Origin: Salticus scenicus
Lineage: Eukaryota > Arthropoda > Arachnida > Araneae > Salticidae
Assembly: GCA_963930645.1 (NCBI GenBank)
Contig: OZ005652.1
Location: 350,014,602 to 350,078,601, forward strand
Direction of reading: 5' to 3'
DNA length: 64,000 nt
Numbering within the stretch: position 1 is the first letter of the stretch; every line of letters starts with the position of its first letter. The notes beneath the pieces are model-generated. The model was not told the origin of the DNA and made no database searches. It saw only the letters and a program-made list of their open reading frames with translations. Shown in pieces: positions 47,230 through 58,621 of the stretch. Both the position numbers and the translations under genes were made by a program.

Positions 47230-48180
47230 CAACTGTAGTTGCGTAATCTTTGCAGACAGGGTAGAAATTTTACACACTAGCAAAGGGTGACTTTACAAAA
47301 GATTTTTGCATAATATATTCAGAACTGTAGATAAGGTTCCACTCTCGCAAACGGTAACTTTACGCAACATTGTAGTGTACCGTATGCACATTAAAAGGTA
47401 GGGTTCCACTCTCGTAAACGGTAGTTTTACGCATTATAGTTGTGTAACGTATGCAGGTCAAAAGATAAGGTTCCACTTTTGCAAACGATAATTTTACACA
47501 ACATTGTTGTGTATTGTATGCTAATCAGTAGGTAAGATTCCACTCTGACAAACGGTAACTTTACACAACATTGTTGTGTAAATTATGCAGATTAGTAGGT
47601 AAGGTTCCACTTAGGCAAACGATAACTTTACACTACATTGTTGTGTAACGTATGCAGATCAATAGATAGGGTTCCTCTCTCGCAAATGGTAACTGTTGTG
47701 CAACGTATGCAGATAAGAAGGTAAGATTCCTCTCTTGCAAACGGTAACTTTACACAACATTGTTGTGTAACGTACGGAGATCAGTAGGTAAGGTTCCACT
47801 CTGGCAGGCGGTAACTTAACGCAACATTGTTGTGTAACGTATGCAAATCAGTAGGTAAGGTTCTACTCTGGAAAACGGTAACTTTACACAACATTGTTAT
47901 GTAATGTTCGGAGATCAGTAGGTAAGGTTCCACTGTGGCAAACGGTAACTTTACACAACAGTGTTGTGTAACGTAAGCAGAGAAGTAGGCATGATTCCAC
48001 TTTGGCAAACGGTAACTATACACAACATTATTGCGTAACATATGCGGATCAATAGGTAAAGTTCCTCTCTCGCAAACATTATCTTTACGCAAAATTGTAG
48101 TGTAACGTAGAAAGATCAATTGGTAAGATATCTCTTTGCAAAATGGTAAGATACCTCTTCATGCAACGAAGTTGTGAGAC
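47230..48180. repeat. ~67 bp minisatellite with a palindrome in each unit, about 12 copies
   Basis: The unit is close to 'taggtaaggttccactctggcaaacggtaactttacacaacattgttgtgtaacgtatgcagatcag' in pieces. Landmarks TTTACACAACATTG and AAGGTTCCACT recur every 66-68 bases from about 47340 to 48110. The best units contain a near-perfect palindrome with arms TTACACAACA and TGTTGTGTAA around one base. Weak copies continue to about 48480. The 112-residue minus-strand frame at 47781-48119 is a periodic artefact of the array. Confidence 0.9.
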
Positions 48181-51157
48181 CTGTGCAGATCAATGTGATT
48201 GGGGACTTAATACAAATTTGCTGTATAATATATACAGAGCATTAATTAGAGTTCCACACTTATGTTCGCTAATTTTACAAAACTTTTTTATTTAAAGTAT
48301 GCAGGCGAGTAGGAAATATTTTAATCTAGTGATCTATTAATATACATAAATTTGCTCCGATATATAAATCAGTAGATAAAGTCCCACTTTTCCTTAGTGA
48401 CTTTATGTAATTTTATTGTGTTCTGTAGGTAGACCAGTAAGTAAAGTTTCATTTTGGAAATTGTGAAAATTTATGCTTTAGATAAAAATTTTATAATTAT
48501 TTTGAGATGATGGTGGACGTCATAAATGTTTAGTAAATTACCGTGTTAGAGTTATAAATATTTCCATACATTTGAATTAAATGTATCAATATATTAAAAT
48601 TTCTCAAAAATTATTTAAATTAAAAAAAAATGATTTTTTTGAAAAAAAAAAAAAAATTAAATTTTTAATGCAAAATTAGTATTAATTTTTCACTTCAATT
48701 TTACATTATTATAGTTTAATTATGTATTTCAAACATGTTTGGGTTATGTATTATGAATTCATCGATAAATTAATTTTTTAAAAATACTTTTGTTTCAATA
48801 CAAAAATTTCATACAAATTTTAGAATCCAAACAAAATATTTAAAAATCTTATCAATCTATCGACAAAGTAATACCCAAATTTGTTTAAATATGCTGTTTA
48901 ATTATAATAATGTAAAATCGAGGAAGAAATTTTATAACTAGATTGCACGCAGCTTTTTTTTTTGAGAAGTTTTTATTTATTTTTGATAATTGCATGTGAA
49001 TATTTAATTTGTTATATGTGGAAATCAGTAATTTAAAAAAAAAAAAAAAGTCTAAAAGTGCATTATCTCATAAAAAATAGAGATATTGCCAAACATATTT
49101 ATAATTTTATAGTCATTAAAACAAAAAAAAAAGAAAAAAAGAAAAAACATAATAATTGGTAAAAAATCTGAAAAATTCCAATTTTTTATGCAATGACTTA
49201 ATGATGTTTAATTATAGGTGGGCTTTCTGCCGGATTGTTGACAAAGCGACAGTTGTTACCCAGTTACTAACAAATGTCACCTACGTGACTCATAAGGACG
49301 ACAAATTTGTCCGCTAAAATAATTTTATTAATCTATTTCCATATTAATAAGCTTCTAACAGTAATTTCCGATACTTGTCTGGTATAAAAGGTTAATTTAT
49401 GGTCGTTTTGAAGATTTTCTCTGTATTCACATTTCTGTTACTAAATATGATAGATTGCTGCTAAATTAAATATTTACGATGTTGTTGAATAATAGGTTCA
49501 TTGTATCACAATGTTTATTTAATTTCTGTAAATTTCTTTTAAATTAGAATTTCATGTCACCACCAAAAGGCCGTTTGGCTTTGTTTTTAAGTGAGAGAAG
49601 AGACTATACGTTTTACAGAGTTATGCAATTCATGTTGACAATGAATTCACTTTACAAAACTTGATATATGTGAGTAAGGCATTAGGAGATATTATGCAGA
49701 TTCAATCTGGATGCTTAACGGCCAATAGATGGCACCGCTCTACTGCAAATTTCCTCGATAACGAGAAGTCTATATCTCAAATTCTATAGCATATAACTAT
49801 ACGAAACTTGATACGCGAGACAACTATTATAAGAACGCATTTTTTAAGATGCTATTTCTAGACTGTAAAACTGTCTTTCTTTGGATATTTAGCGTTAGTT
49901 TTCTATAAGAGGAAAATCATTTGCACTCATGTTAGATAATTATTGTAAATAATAGTTTTAATAAATTTTTTGCACTTAGCGAACTTGTATACAAACGTAT
50001 AGAAAAAATTCTACAGGTCGCCACAACATATTACTTTATTTTGCAGACTTTCACATTCTGATACTCCGCTCACATTTCGTATTAAGAATTTTTAACACTA
50101 TTTACCCCGCAGTTACGCAAGTTTCGTAGCAAACCAGGAAAAAATCAGACACAAATATTTTTATAACAATGTTTATATTACTTTTGTATGTCATCTTTTA
50201 ATTAACATAATTTCTTAAGTAATATATCGTTTAAAATGTTATTTGAATTGGAATTGAAGAACACATGTTGCAAATCTCTGTCGCCAGATGGTGCTTTGAT
50301 ATTTTTAATAATTCAACGTCTCCAATTCTGATTAGGGTTAAATTACTTGTCGGGATTCGATTAAATGACAGTAGGCAACACCGGTTCGGGGATTCGCCAC
50401 AAACAGAATTTTCAAAGGTCCTCTACATGGTGAGTGAACAGTGTTGAAAATGTATTTGAATCTATTACTTACTGTATGAATATTATTATTATTATAATTG
50501 GATGGCAACGTTAGTTAACAAAACAAGATACGTGATCTCGTTTGATCGAGAGCATTGTGTGTGTGTTAAAATTATAAAGAAAAAAAAATTATTTTCTGAT
50601 TTTGATTAGTAGCATTTTTCCGTTGGGAATAAAGATTTTTGTATTTTTAAATATTTCTTTTTGTAAATTATATCCAACGTAACTGTGTTCTTTTTTATTG
50701 TTATTTTATTTTTAGAAAAGCACAGTACGTGTTATTCAATTGAGTGACCGCCTTGAAGATAAAAGTATGGATATTTAATTTACTGGCGTCCGTAATCAAT
50801 AGGCAACAGGGTTTTTCCTTAGGTAGCTTTAACAAACTTTCCTTAGGTATCTTTAAATGTATTTAGCACACTGATTACGTTTATAAGAATGTTTTTCATA
50901 ATGCTATAAAATATTGGAATATACAAGTTTTTAAAAGGTACATGATAGGCGGAGTTATAAATAACCAATAAGCTATAGGGTCTTTTTATAGCGAAAGGGT
51001 CTTACAAAATAAGAGTGGTAATTGTACTCATGAAGACGAACAATATTTACAGAGTAATCTAGGATCACATTCCACTGTGAATAGAAAAAATAATCATGTC
51101 AAAATACGACCAGTAAGCAAGAGTGTCCACTGCTAACATCCACGTCTGACGTTAATT
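48181..51157. other. AT-rich intergenic, no gene recognised
   Basis: The first 300 bases hold decayed minisatellite units. The rest is AT-rich, with short A runs (48641-48655, 49035-49049). The short frame at 50265-50447 has no domain. Two stretches (49200-49320 and 49620-49810) are less AT-rich and may be unidentified interspersed repeats. Confidence 0.4.
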
Positions 51158-52755
51158 GAAGAGCTTGTTTCCAAATGGCGTTAAGTCATTTTTTTCAGTT
51201 CTTGAAAAAATGCGATTTTGTTATGTAAGATTTATTATTATTCAATTTAAGGAAAAGATAATTTTCCCCAATAATCTATGGATGATAATAACACTAAATT
51301 ACATGTTTAAAAAAATCCTGACAGTATAGTTATTTAGAAATAAAAAAAGAAAGAAATGACTTAACCCCTTTTGGAACAAAACTATGACTTACGCCCTTTT
51401 GGCACAAACAAATAACGAAATGAAATGACTTACTTCCATTTGAAAGTAATCCAAGTTTTTTTTTTTTTCGTATAAATACAGCATGAATTTTAGCTATACA
51501 ATTTTGGAAGGTAGTGAGTTACTACAAATCTTCATTTACAAATTTTATTTCTCCATCTTTATCATTATTTTTACTTATGTTAGCGTTAGCAATATCTTTG
51601 CAAGATTATTTATAAAAATAAAAACATTCGTGCAATTTGTTAATTCCCAAAGCTTTAAGCAATTTTAAAACATCTGTTTTTCTTTGCTTGTTCCATATTG
51701 TTTTTTGGTTTTATTTCAGAAGGAGCACACGGGAGTTTTTCCCTCGTTTCAGGATCTTTTGACGGCAAAACGAACCACAGTACGTTGTCTTGATTCCCAC
51801 ATATCGCTTCGTAATTTCCAGTACTTTTGCCTCTGACATCAAGAAACCTTGTTTTCTTTTCAGACGACTATGCGCAAAATTTTTCCAATCTAATATATTC
51901 CACTGCTTCTTGTACTCGAAGAGATTTCCAATCTTAGAGAAATGTTCAAAGTATTCATTAGAGAATAAAAAATTGCATCCACTTTCTTTAAACTAGTCTC
52001 TACTCGCCCTAATGTTCTATCTGCGAAGTAGGAATGACCACGCACTGGTAAATAGTATGTGAAGGTGAGGCCCTTTTGACCAGCCACTGCTGAAAGCATT
52101 CCTAACATAATTTTTATATGTGTGGTAATTCCTGATTTTGCATCAGGTCATAAGATATTGTAATTTCATCTTCTCCTATAAGCTTTTCCACTAAAAGTGA
52201 ATAAAATTTTTTGCTCCGGTGTTTATGAATCGAAAGTTCGGTTAACAGGGTCTTTTCTTTTTTCAGTACATTTTTCTGAATTCATTTGTATTTTTTTCCT
52301 AATACAGAAGGAACAAATGTCTTTTTTCGGTGTTCCAAAACCAAGATTAAAATATTTTACAAACACATTATAATAAAGGCTATAAGTACAGTCTTCTTTA
52401 TATTTTTCTATGGGAAAAAAAAATAAAAAAATAAATAAAAACTGTCTCAATGTGACAATCTACAACAACATTCTTTCCTTGCTTTTGACTTTTCACCCAA
52501 AGCCAAACCACGTGATCTTAAGCCACGCTGCAGTTGGTTAAACTTGACTTAAACCGTTTTGGCACAAAACTTACTTGTGACTTAATTCTTTTTGGAAAAA
52601 AACACGGATTTCACTTTCTGTTTTCAGTATGACTAAAATTCGTTTGAAACTTATACTTATTGAAAATATATTGTTAGACGTGTGCTGCGACCTTTTGCAT
52701 CGAAAAGTCAATTTTTGAAATTTTTGACTTAACGCCTTTTGGAAACAAGCTCTTC
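51158..52755 (-). mobile_element. DNA transposon, 1.6 kb, 31 bp inverted repeats, seven subterminal motifs
   Basis: Both ends begin GAAGAGCTTGTTTCCAAA, and the match continues to 31 bases with one mismatch. AATT flanks both sides (51154-51157, 52756-52759), suggesting a 4 bp target duplication or an extension of the inverted repeat. A 17-base motif, consensus GACTTAACGCCTTTTGG, occurs at 51171-51187 (complement), 51358-51374, 51386-51402, 51427-51443, 52546-52562, 52579-52595 and 52726-52742, with varying mismatches. The interior encodes a decayed protein on the minus strand. The superfamily was not recognised. Confidence 0.8.
51680..52480 (-). pseudogene. Decayed transposon protein, uncharacterised arthropod family
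   Basis: Reading the minus strand: FNLGFGTPKKDICSFC (about 52363-52304, a Cys-pair segment), HKHRSKKFYSLLVEKL (from 52227), EITISYDLMQNQELP (to about 52118), then MLGMLSAVAGQKGLTFTYY (from 52108) and PVRGHSYFADRTLGRVE. From memory of widespread, uncharacterised arthropod repeat proteins, these segments occur in this order (a D-x-C-x2-C block, an 'FDLQQNQPLP'-like block, 'RGHSY..DR.FGR'). Here the region that normally separates the last two, about 100 residues that I expect to include catalytic acidic residues, is missing between 52118 and 52108. Stops and frameshifts follow to about 51700. The protein is inactive, and the family assignment is tentative. Confidence 0.55.
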
Positions 52756-52759
52756 AATT

Positions 52760-53076
52760 CTTTCATAGCAGAGAAGTATTACATTTCCAGATCTATTTTG
52801 TCAAATATTCAGTGTATGTAAATTTCCAGTGAGAATAAGCAACATTGACGGTTGCAGCTGATTGATTTATCACTGTTACGTACGAAGCCAAACAAAGCAA
52901 ATATTGTTCTTTAAAGGTAGAACATCTCCAATGCTGGATTAATACCATGATAACACTATCCAAAACGCCTTTGTAGAAGCTACGATGGATTACACGTACA
53001 AAGAATCGCAGTTTATAAATCAAATGTATGGTTAAAAGAAAAAAAAAAAAAAAAAAACAGAAATGGACATGAAGCA
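52760..53076. other. Spacer, no gene seen
   Basis: An A run lies at 53039-53057. The 94-residue minus frame at 52793-53077 has no recognised domain. It could contain the 5' part of the transposon whose transposase starts at 53077, but no inverted repeat was seen. Confidence 0.35.
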
Positions 53077-53985
53077 CGAAGTTTGTACCATGAACGATTT
53101 CATAAGCGTCTTCTTCCGTGCTATTCCATTCTTGCCAGTTTTGATAGAAGGCAGCAGGGAACCAGCTCGTTCGATATCTCGAATAAAAATATGAGACGTC
53201 TAAGACCTTTTCGGACGCCAGAAACAGAAGATAATCAATTGTACAAATTTGGAGGGACTCCTACCACAACTAGTACAGTGTTGGCAGCCGCCATTGGTAT
53301 ACGTCCCATTCCGGAATGACGTGGTCTACGTGAGGAAAGCACTGCATGCTTTCCTTTTACTTGACAAGGTATCAGTGTTAAACGCTGATGACTACCTTCC
53401 GTCTAAATTTTGTGAAGTGGATAATTCAAATGAAAACGAACAATTCACAATTTCTTACCTTAGTATTACTTACCGATGGGGGCCTCATCTACCAGTTAAG
53501 ACATTTTCAACATTCGAAATGCACACCGGTGTCACTGATGATCAACTGGTTGGCCCTTACCTGTTACTAAACCGTTTGAAGGGGGAAAAGTACTTGACTT
53601 CCTGAAGCAAATGTTTCCTGGTTTATAGCAGTCTGTTCCCTCCATCACCACCACACAGACACACATGTGGCTCATAAAGGATGGAGCACTAGCTCAGTTC
53701 TCATTACTACCGATGTACGACACTTCCTGGATACCACATATATCAAACGATGAATTGGATGTGGTGGACCTGTGACTTGACCACCACGCTAAGCAGATCA
53801 AAACCCACTAGACTTTCTTTTTTGGGGGGCACCTAAAATTATTACTATACGAATCAGCTGCGGACAGTACTAAAGATCTCGTAGCGAGAATCATTGTTGC
53901 AGAAGATAATACATCAGGTCGGCATCTTACAGAGGGAGGACGAGTCATTCATTCAATAGTGTTTGCTTGCCCATGGATACGTTTG
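53077..53985 (+). pseudogene. Tc/mariner-like transposase pseudogene (DUF4817-type helix-turn-helix)
   Basis: Transposase remnant in at least three frames. From 53083: RFHKRLLPCYSILASFDRRQ then FRTPETEDNQLYKF corresponds to the N-terminal helix-turn-helix and the 'RTP..E..V' linker known in this family. Near 53370 comes SVLNADDYLPSKFC (the 'QAL...DY..R..FC' segment), then NNSQFLTLVLLTDGG, which aligns with the first catalytic Asp region (usually 'FTDEA'). Around 53555 is DDQLVGPYLLLNRLKGEKYL, near 53670 KDGALAQFS (second Asp region, usually 'DGAPAH') and near 53815 FFFGGHLKLLLYES with a downstream DLVARII. Several stops (e.g. 53625, 53775) and frameshifts exclude activity. The length, about 300 codons, matches a nearly full transposase. 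Confidence 0.75.
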
Positions 53986-54815
53986 GCTATTTTGAGTCTT
54001 TTTCTGATGTCAGTAAATGGGTTTATGCAAAATAAGTTTCACTTTTTTTTTTCTTTTCACAGTTTGCTATTCACTTTCGTCGTTTCACCTTACACTTTTT
54101 TGCTACTTAAAGTGGCATGTCACGAACTATATTTACTTGGTTTCATAGTAAATATTGTTCGTCTTGGTGAGTAAAACCACCCCTCTTATTTTGTAGTGAA
54201 CCTCTTGCAATACAAAAAACTCTTCAGCTTTTTGGTTATATATATAACTCCGTCTACCATGTACTTTTTAAAATCTTGTATGTTCCAATATTTTACGACA
54301 TAATGCACAACATTCTTATTAATACAATCTGTGCGCTAAATGCTTAGATTAGAAAAAGCATTATTAAAATTTATATTATTTTTATGTAACCATATCAATG
54401 TGTGAAAACCTTTTTGTTAAAAAGTCAGCATTAAAAAACCATGCTATATGTGGATTTTACTCTTAAAAATTAACAAAAAATATCCTTTTTTTATTGGGTT
54501 AAAATGACGTATGTGGATATAGGTTCTAAATATTTGGATATGGGTTCTATGGGTACTCTCTATCCTTTTGACCTTCCCTACCTCCCCTAAAAACTTATAT
54601 TGACACTTTTGCAACACCCTGTATGTTATTCATATTTTCTATAACATATTTTATCTTTAACATTGTATGTAAAGGACTAACGATTCATGTCTGGAACACA
54701 GAAAACAATTCTAATACATTGTAGTAGACGTGCGGAATTTTAAAACTGGATTTTGACATCTTTGTATTACACTAAACACCGATAAATAAACATATGTTTT
54801 TCGCATAGACGTCAC

Positions 54816-54847
<32 letters not shown>

Positions 54848-55528
54848 CTGTATGTTCAGCAGACATTTTGTGTGCAGAGTCGCACAGAAATTGAGATACA
54901 TTAGAGATTATCCATAGGAAGACTTGAAAATGGATTGTGGGATTGCGGTTTGAGATTTTTTTTAAATTTATTAAACTTTACTTCTATTTATTAATTTAAT
55001 TTATTAGTTGAATTTATTAAATTTTGTGCATGTACACTACACAGTCCATATACAGGGCTAAAGAAGCAACACAAATGCACTACAGGACTGCTTTGTTTAG
55101 AACACGCATGCCTAATGTATTCGCCTGACGAAGAATCGTGTTTTATTTCGACCCGAAACAAGTTTCTTATGTTTTATGGTGTTTTTCAAAGTTTGTTACT
55201 TATTATAGGGATACTTGAAATGCAATCGAATACATTGTTTTCTTTGATGCTATTGTTATGAATATTTTAAATTTATGTTAAGTATTTATTTCATTAAAAA
55301 TGTTTCCACTTTAGTTTTGCAGTCCTCAGCACACATGTTTTTTTTTTTGAATTTTTCAGATTGCCAAAAATATCTTCTTTTATTTGTATGTATCTATGCG
55401 CGATTGTAATGAAATGCTCGCCCTCTGGTGGGTTAATGTGAAATTACAATAAACATGCTTTGATTCGAATTCCATCCAGCCGCCATTGCTTGCCGATATT
55501 TAGTTTCACATATATTTATTGAATAAAA
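53986..55528. other. AT-rich intergenic, possible transposon right end
   Basis: CTTTTGCAACACCCTGTAT at about 54606-54624 has the ACACCCTGTAT ending common among elements that carry the preceding transposase type; a matching left end was not found. There is an A run at 54821-54847. GCTCGCCCTCTGGTGG at 55416-55431 resembles a CTCF core on the minus strand. No gene recognised. Confidence 0.4.
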
Positions 55529-55687
55529 ATGAATAAATACGGTAAAAAAGATAACACATACTTTTGTGTGCCACAGTGTAACTCCAAAGGATCAAGAAAT
55601 CCAGAATTAAGCTTCCATTTATTTCCAAATGACAAATTTAAAATTTCAGTTGCTTCGGCTATTGGAAGTAAAGAATTAATCAGATGA
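55529..55687 (+). pseudogene. THAP zinc-finger fragment, 52 residues
   Basis: The ATG at 55529 opens a 53-codon frame: MNKYGKKDNTYFCVPQC, then NSKGSRNPELSFHLFPND, ending at TGA 55685-55687. The CVPQC Cys pair followed by a SFHxFP motif is the signature of the N-terminal half of a THAP domain (C-x2-4-C ... C-x2-H), a DNA-binding zinc finger of transcription factors and P-element-type transposases. The central Trp and the second zinc-binding pair (Cys, His) are missing before the stop. It is therefore either a pseudogene or the first exon of a split gene: a GT followed by AAAG at 55668 could serve as a donor. No continuing exon was recognised. Confidence 0.5.
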
Positions 55688-58621
55688 TTTGAAACTAATA
55701 TTTGTTCAACTTCAGTTAAAAATCTACTTCCGATCGAACTTTGAATAAACTGAAATATTTTTTTCCAAAAGCAATCAATTTTCCATGATGTAATGGCGGA
55801 GAAATTATAGGACGAATATTAAGTAGAATAACAAAAAGAATAATAATGAATACACGTGGCTATTATATTTACTAACAACTGCAGTTCCCAAAGCGCCGTC
55901 TATCGATCATTACAAACGCGGATTGCAATTTCTTTTTTTTTTTTTTTTTTTTTTTCTTAAAAGGTGTATGAGATTTTATATTATTTTAGAATATATGCAA
56001 GTATGTAAACCCCAAATAGGTAAGATTTGTGTATATTTAGAAAATACAAAAAATGTCAGATATATGCTCATGCAGTTTAGTAGATACGTATTACAAGTTT
56101 ACTGTATGTATCTCATGTGTGACGCATGTATTTAACATGAAACATATTCACGATGTATACTTGCAAATTTGTAGATAAAAAATGTTTTGGTAAGGTAATA
56201 TGTAAATGTGAATTTAAAGTATTAAGGTAAGAAAAAAATATCTTACAAAATGTGGAGAAGAATTAAAAGCAAAATGTATCAAAATATGTTCATGGATATT
56301 AGCAAATCTAGTGTATTAAAAAATGCATAAAAAGGATGTTCTTTGTAAAAACATCTTTATTTGACAAAAACATTTGAGTATAAAAGGAATTGTTGGAATT
56401 TAATATATTGTGGAAAACTTTTAAGGTTAATTATGTTTTCAACATTTTATTTATAAATTTTTAAGATACTGATATTGTGGAAAAACTTGTTCTTGTTAAC
56501 TTAATTAGATTGTTTCTTACTGAGTTTTAAGAAAATACTTCAGAAAATTGTACTGAAAAATTTATTTTTAGAAAGGATAAAAATGTTTTTTGTTCAACAG
56601 AACTATGTATAATATATATATTTGAAAATGTTACAATACTTTAGAAACAGTTTAGAATTTCTACCTTAATTTATTCATTCGGGAATTTTTCTGTTAAAAA
56701 ATGCATTTTTTATTTTATCTGCTTGTAAATTTAAATGTATAATGGCTGGTGTTGATATATAACTTTACAGTAGAAGAAAGTAGCATGAGTGCCCCACGAG
56801 ATTTATTTTCTGTGATATGGAATTGTCTTATACATGTACAAATATATGTAATAAAATTATTAATTTTCCCTTTCAAAATGCATCTAGTTCTTTTTTCGCA
56901 CTTTACAGCTTCAAAATGAAATACCGGGGCTTTCAGAAGTGGGGGAGCCATTCTCCTCGTGGAGGATCAGAATTTGTTTTTGAACCACCCTTAGAGTGAG
57001 TTTCAAATCGCAACCAATTGTCCTTAGTGTAACACTAGTGTGGCGTAAAACCCACTTAACCTCAACCTGAACCTCATAATCAAATATATATATAATTTTT
57101 GGGAGAACAAGGAATAATTTAAAGATTTTTAATTTCCAGAGAATAAGTAAAAGTGTGGAATATACATACATACATATGTGTATATATATATTAAAAAATG
57201 AGTAATTTTGACTACAAATTTTCTCTTAGAAAGATGTTTAGTTGATAGTGATTATAGGTGATCCATATCCACCCCATTAATATTTTCTGAACGGAAAAGA
57301 CGTTCATATAATTAAGCTCACTTTTGATTTTCATTTTTTCAAATAACTTTTATTCTTGTATGTAACTTTTATAATTTATATTTTTGTACATAACTTTCAA
57401 AATGAAAAACAAAACGATTGAAATATTTACTAAAAAATGCTAACGACGCTTTTTTTTAAGGTAAAAAATAAATTACTTTCTCGTCCTAGTAAATCTGTTT
57501 TTTACAAATTTTAATTTAGTATCAAAAATCTCTTATAATCATAAAAATGATTCAAAGTTTTTACAAAAGGCAGGAAAGAAAAAAAAAAAACTCTAAAAAA
57601 CAGTTATATTGGTAGATATCTATGTAAACTTCGTGTGAGCACTAAATTGATATTCAGTCCATAGTTAAATTTCTCGAAGCTTCTGTCAAATAATGTAATT
57701 TTCTCTCATTTGGTGCAATTATTAATTTTATGTAATTTAATATAATAGTTATTATATCTTAATTTAAATACACAAAGTATTCAAGAAAAGTTTCTTTCCT
57801 TTAAAATACGAAGATGCATTCTTTAGAAACGTTTTATATAGTAATTCGCACTATATTTCTTTTCTTATTTACCTTAAAAATTCGAAGCTCATAAATATTA
57901 TACCAATTTCATTACTTAATTAAAATTTTAACTTACCAGAAGCCAAATTATTATTAGAACCAAATTAATATTGTGCAATAGTGAAGCCAAAATAATTCAA
58001 AGAAAGGTTTCAAAGTAAGATTAATGGTTGACGGCCCAGTTTTCATACTTCTGCAGGCAGTACAGTTTAAGTACAGGGCCCCCCTGACTCCTTTTAATTT
58101 TTTGTCGCAACATTCGCGATGACATTTTATTTATTTGTTTTGGCATTACTTTTTGTTAAAAAAAAAAAAAAAAAAAACTAATTCTCATTTTGATTATATT
58201 TTTTATGACTGCATTTTTTAGCCAATTTATGATAATAATTCATATTCTGTATATATCTTTAAAGTATTGCTAGGTTTAAAATGACGCTTGCAAAGGTTTT
58301 GAAGAAGCAACTTTTAAAAAATAACTTTTTCCATAAATGATCTCATAAGACAAATGTCGTCATTTTCTCTAATTATGATCATTAAGCTGAGACCGCGTGC
58401 TTAAATATTTCTCATTTATAAATATTATCTTTTTTTAATCATTGCGTATTTTATTAATTACATCACTATCATATCGTTTCGACCTAACGTAATCGTAATT
58501 GGTCCACGTTAGAGAAATATTATATAGATTTAATAAAAAAAATTCAAAGTTCATATTAAAAGGAAAAATTCTTCATAAGAAAAGGCTTTTTATCTTAATT
58601 AAACAATCTGGCGTGATAAAC
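55688..58621. other. AT-rich intergenic, no gene recognised
   Basis: A T run at 55931-55953, short TA tracts near 56610, 57085 and 57180, and an A run near 58160-58176. Frames at 55923-56135, 56715-57171 and 56817-56999 show no domain. No recognisable element ends. Confidence 0.45.

Noticed and set aside
47781..48119. 112-residue minus-strand frame with an internally repeated peptide
   Set aside because: The periodicity comes from the ~67 bp minisatellite; no start context, signal or homologue is evident.
47230..48180. CRISPR-like array because of regular repeats with a palindrome
   Set aside because: There are no unique spacers: whole units are repeated. The surrounding DNA is eukaryotic.
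50265..50447. Short plus-strand frame in a less AT-rich patch, considered as a host exon
   Set aside because: No domain, no plausible splice context on both sides, and no neighbouring exon.
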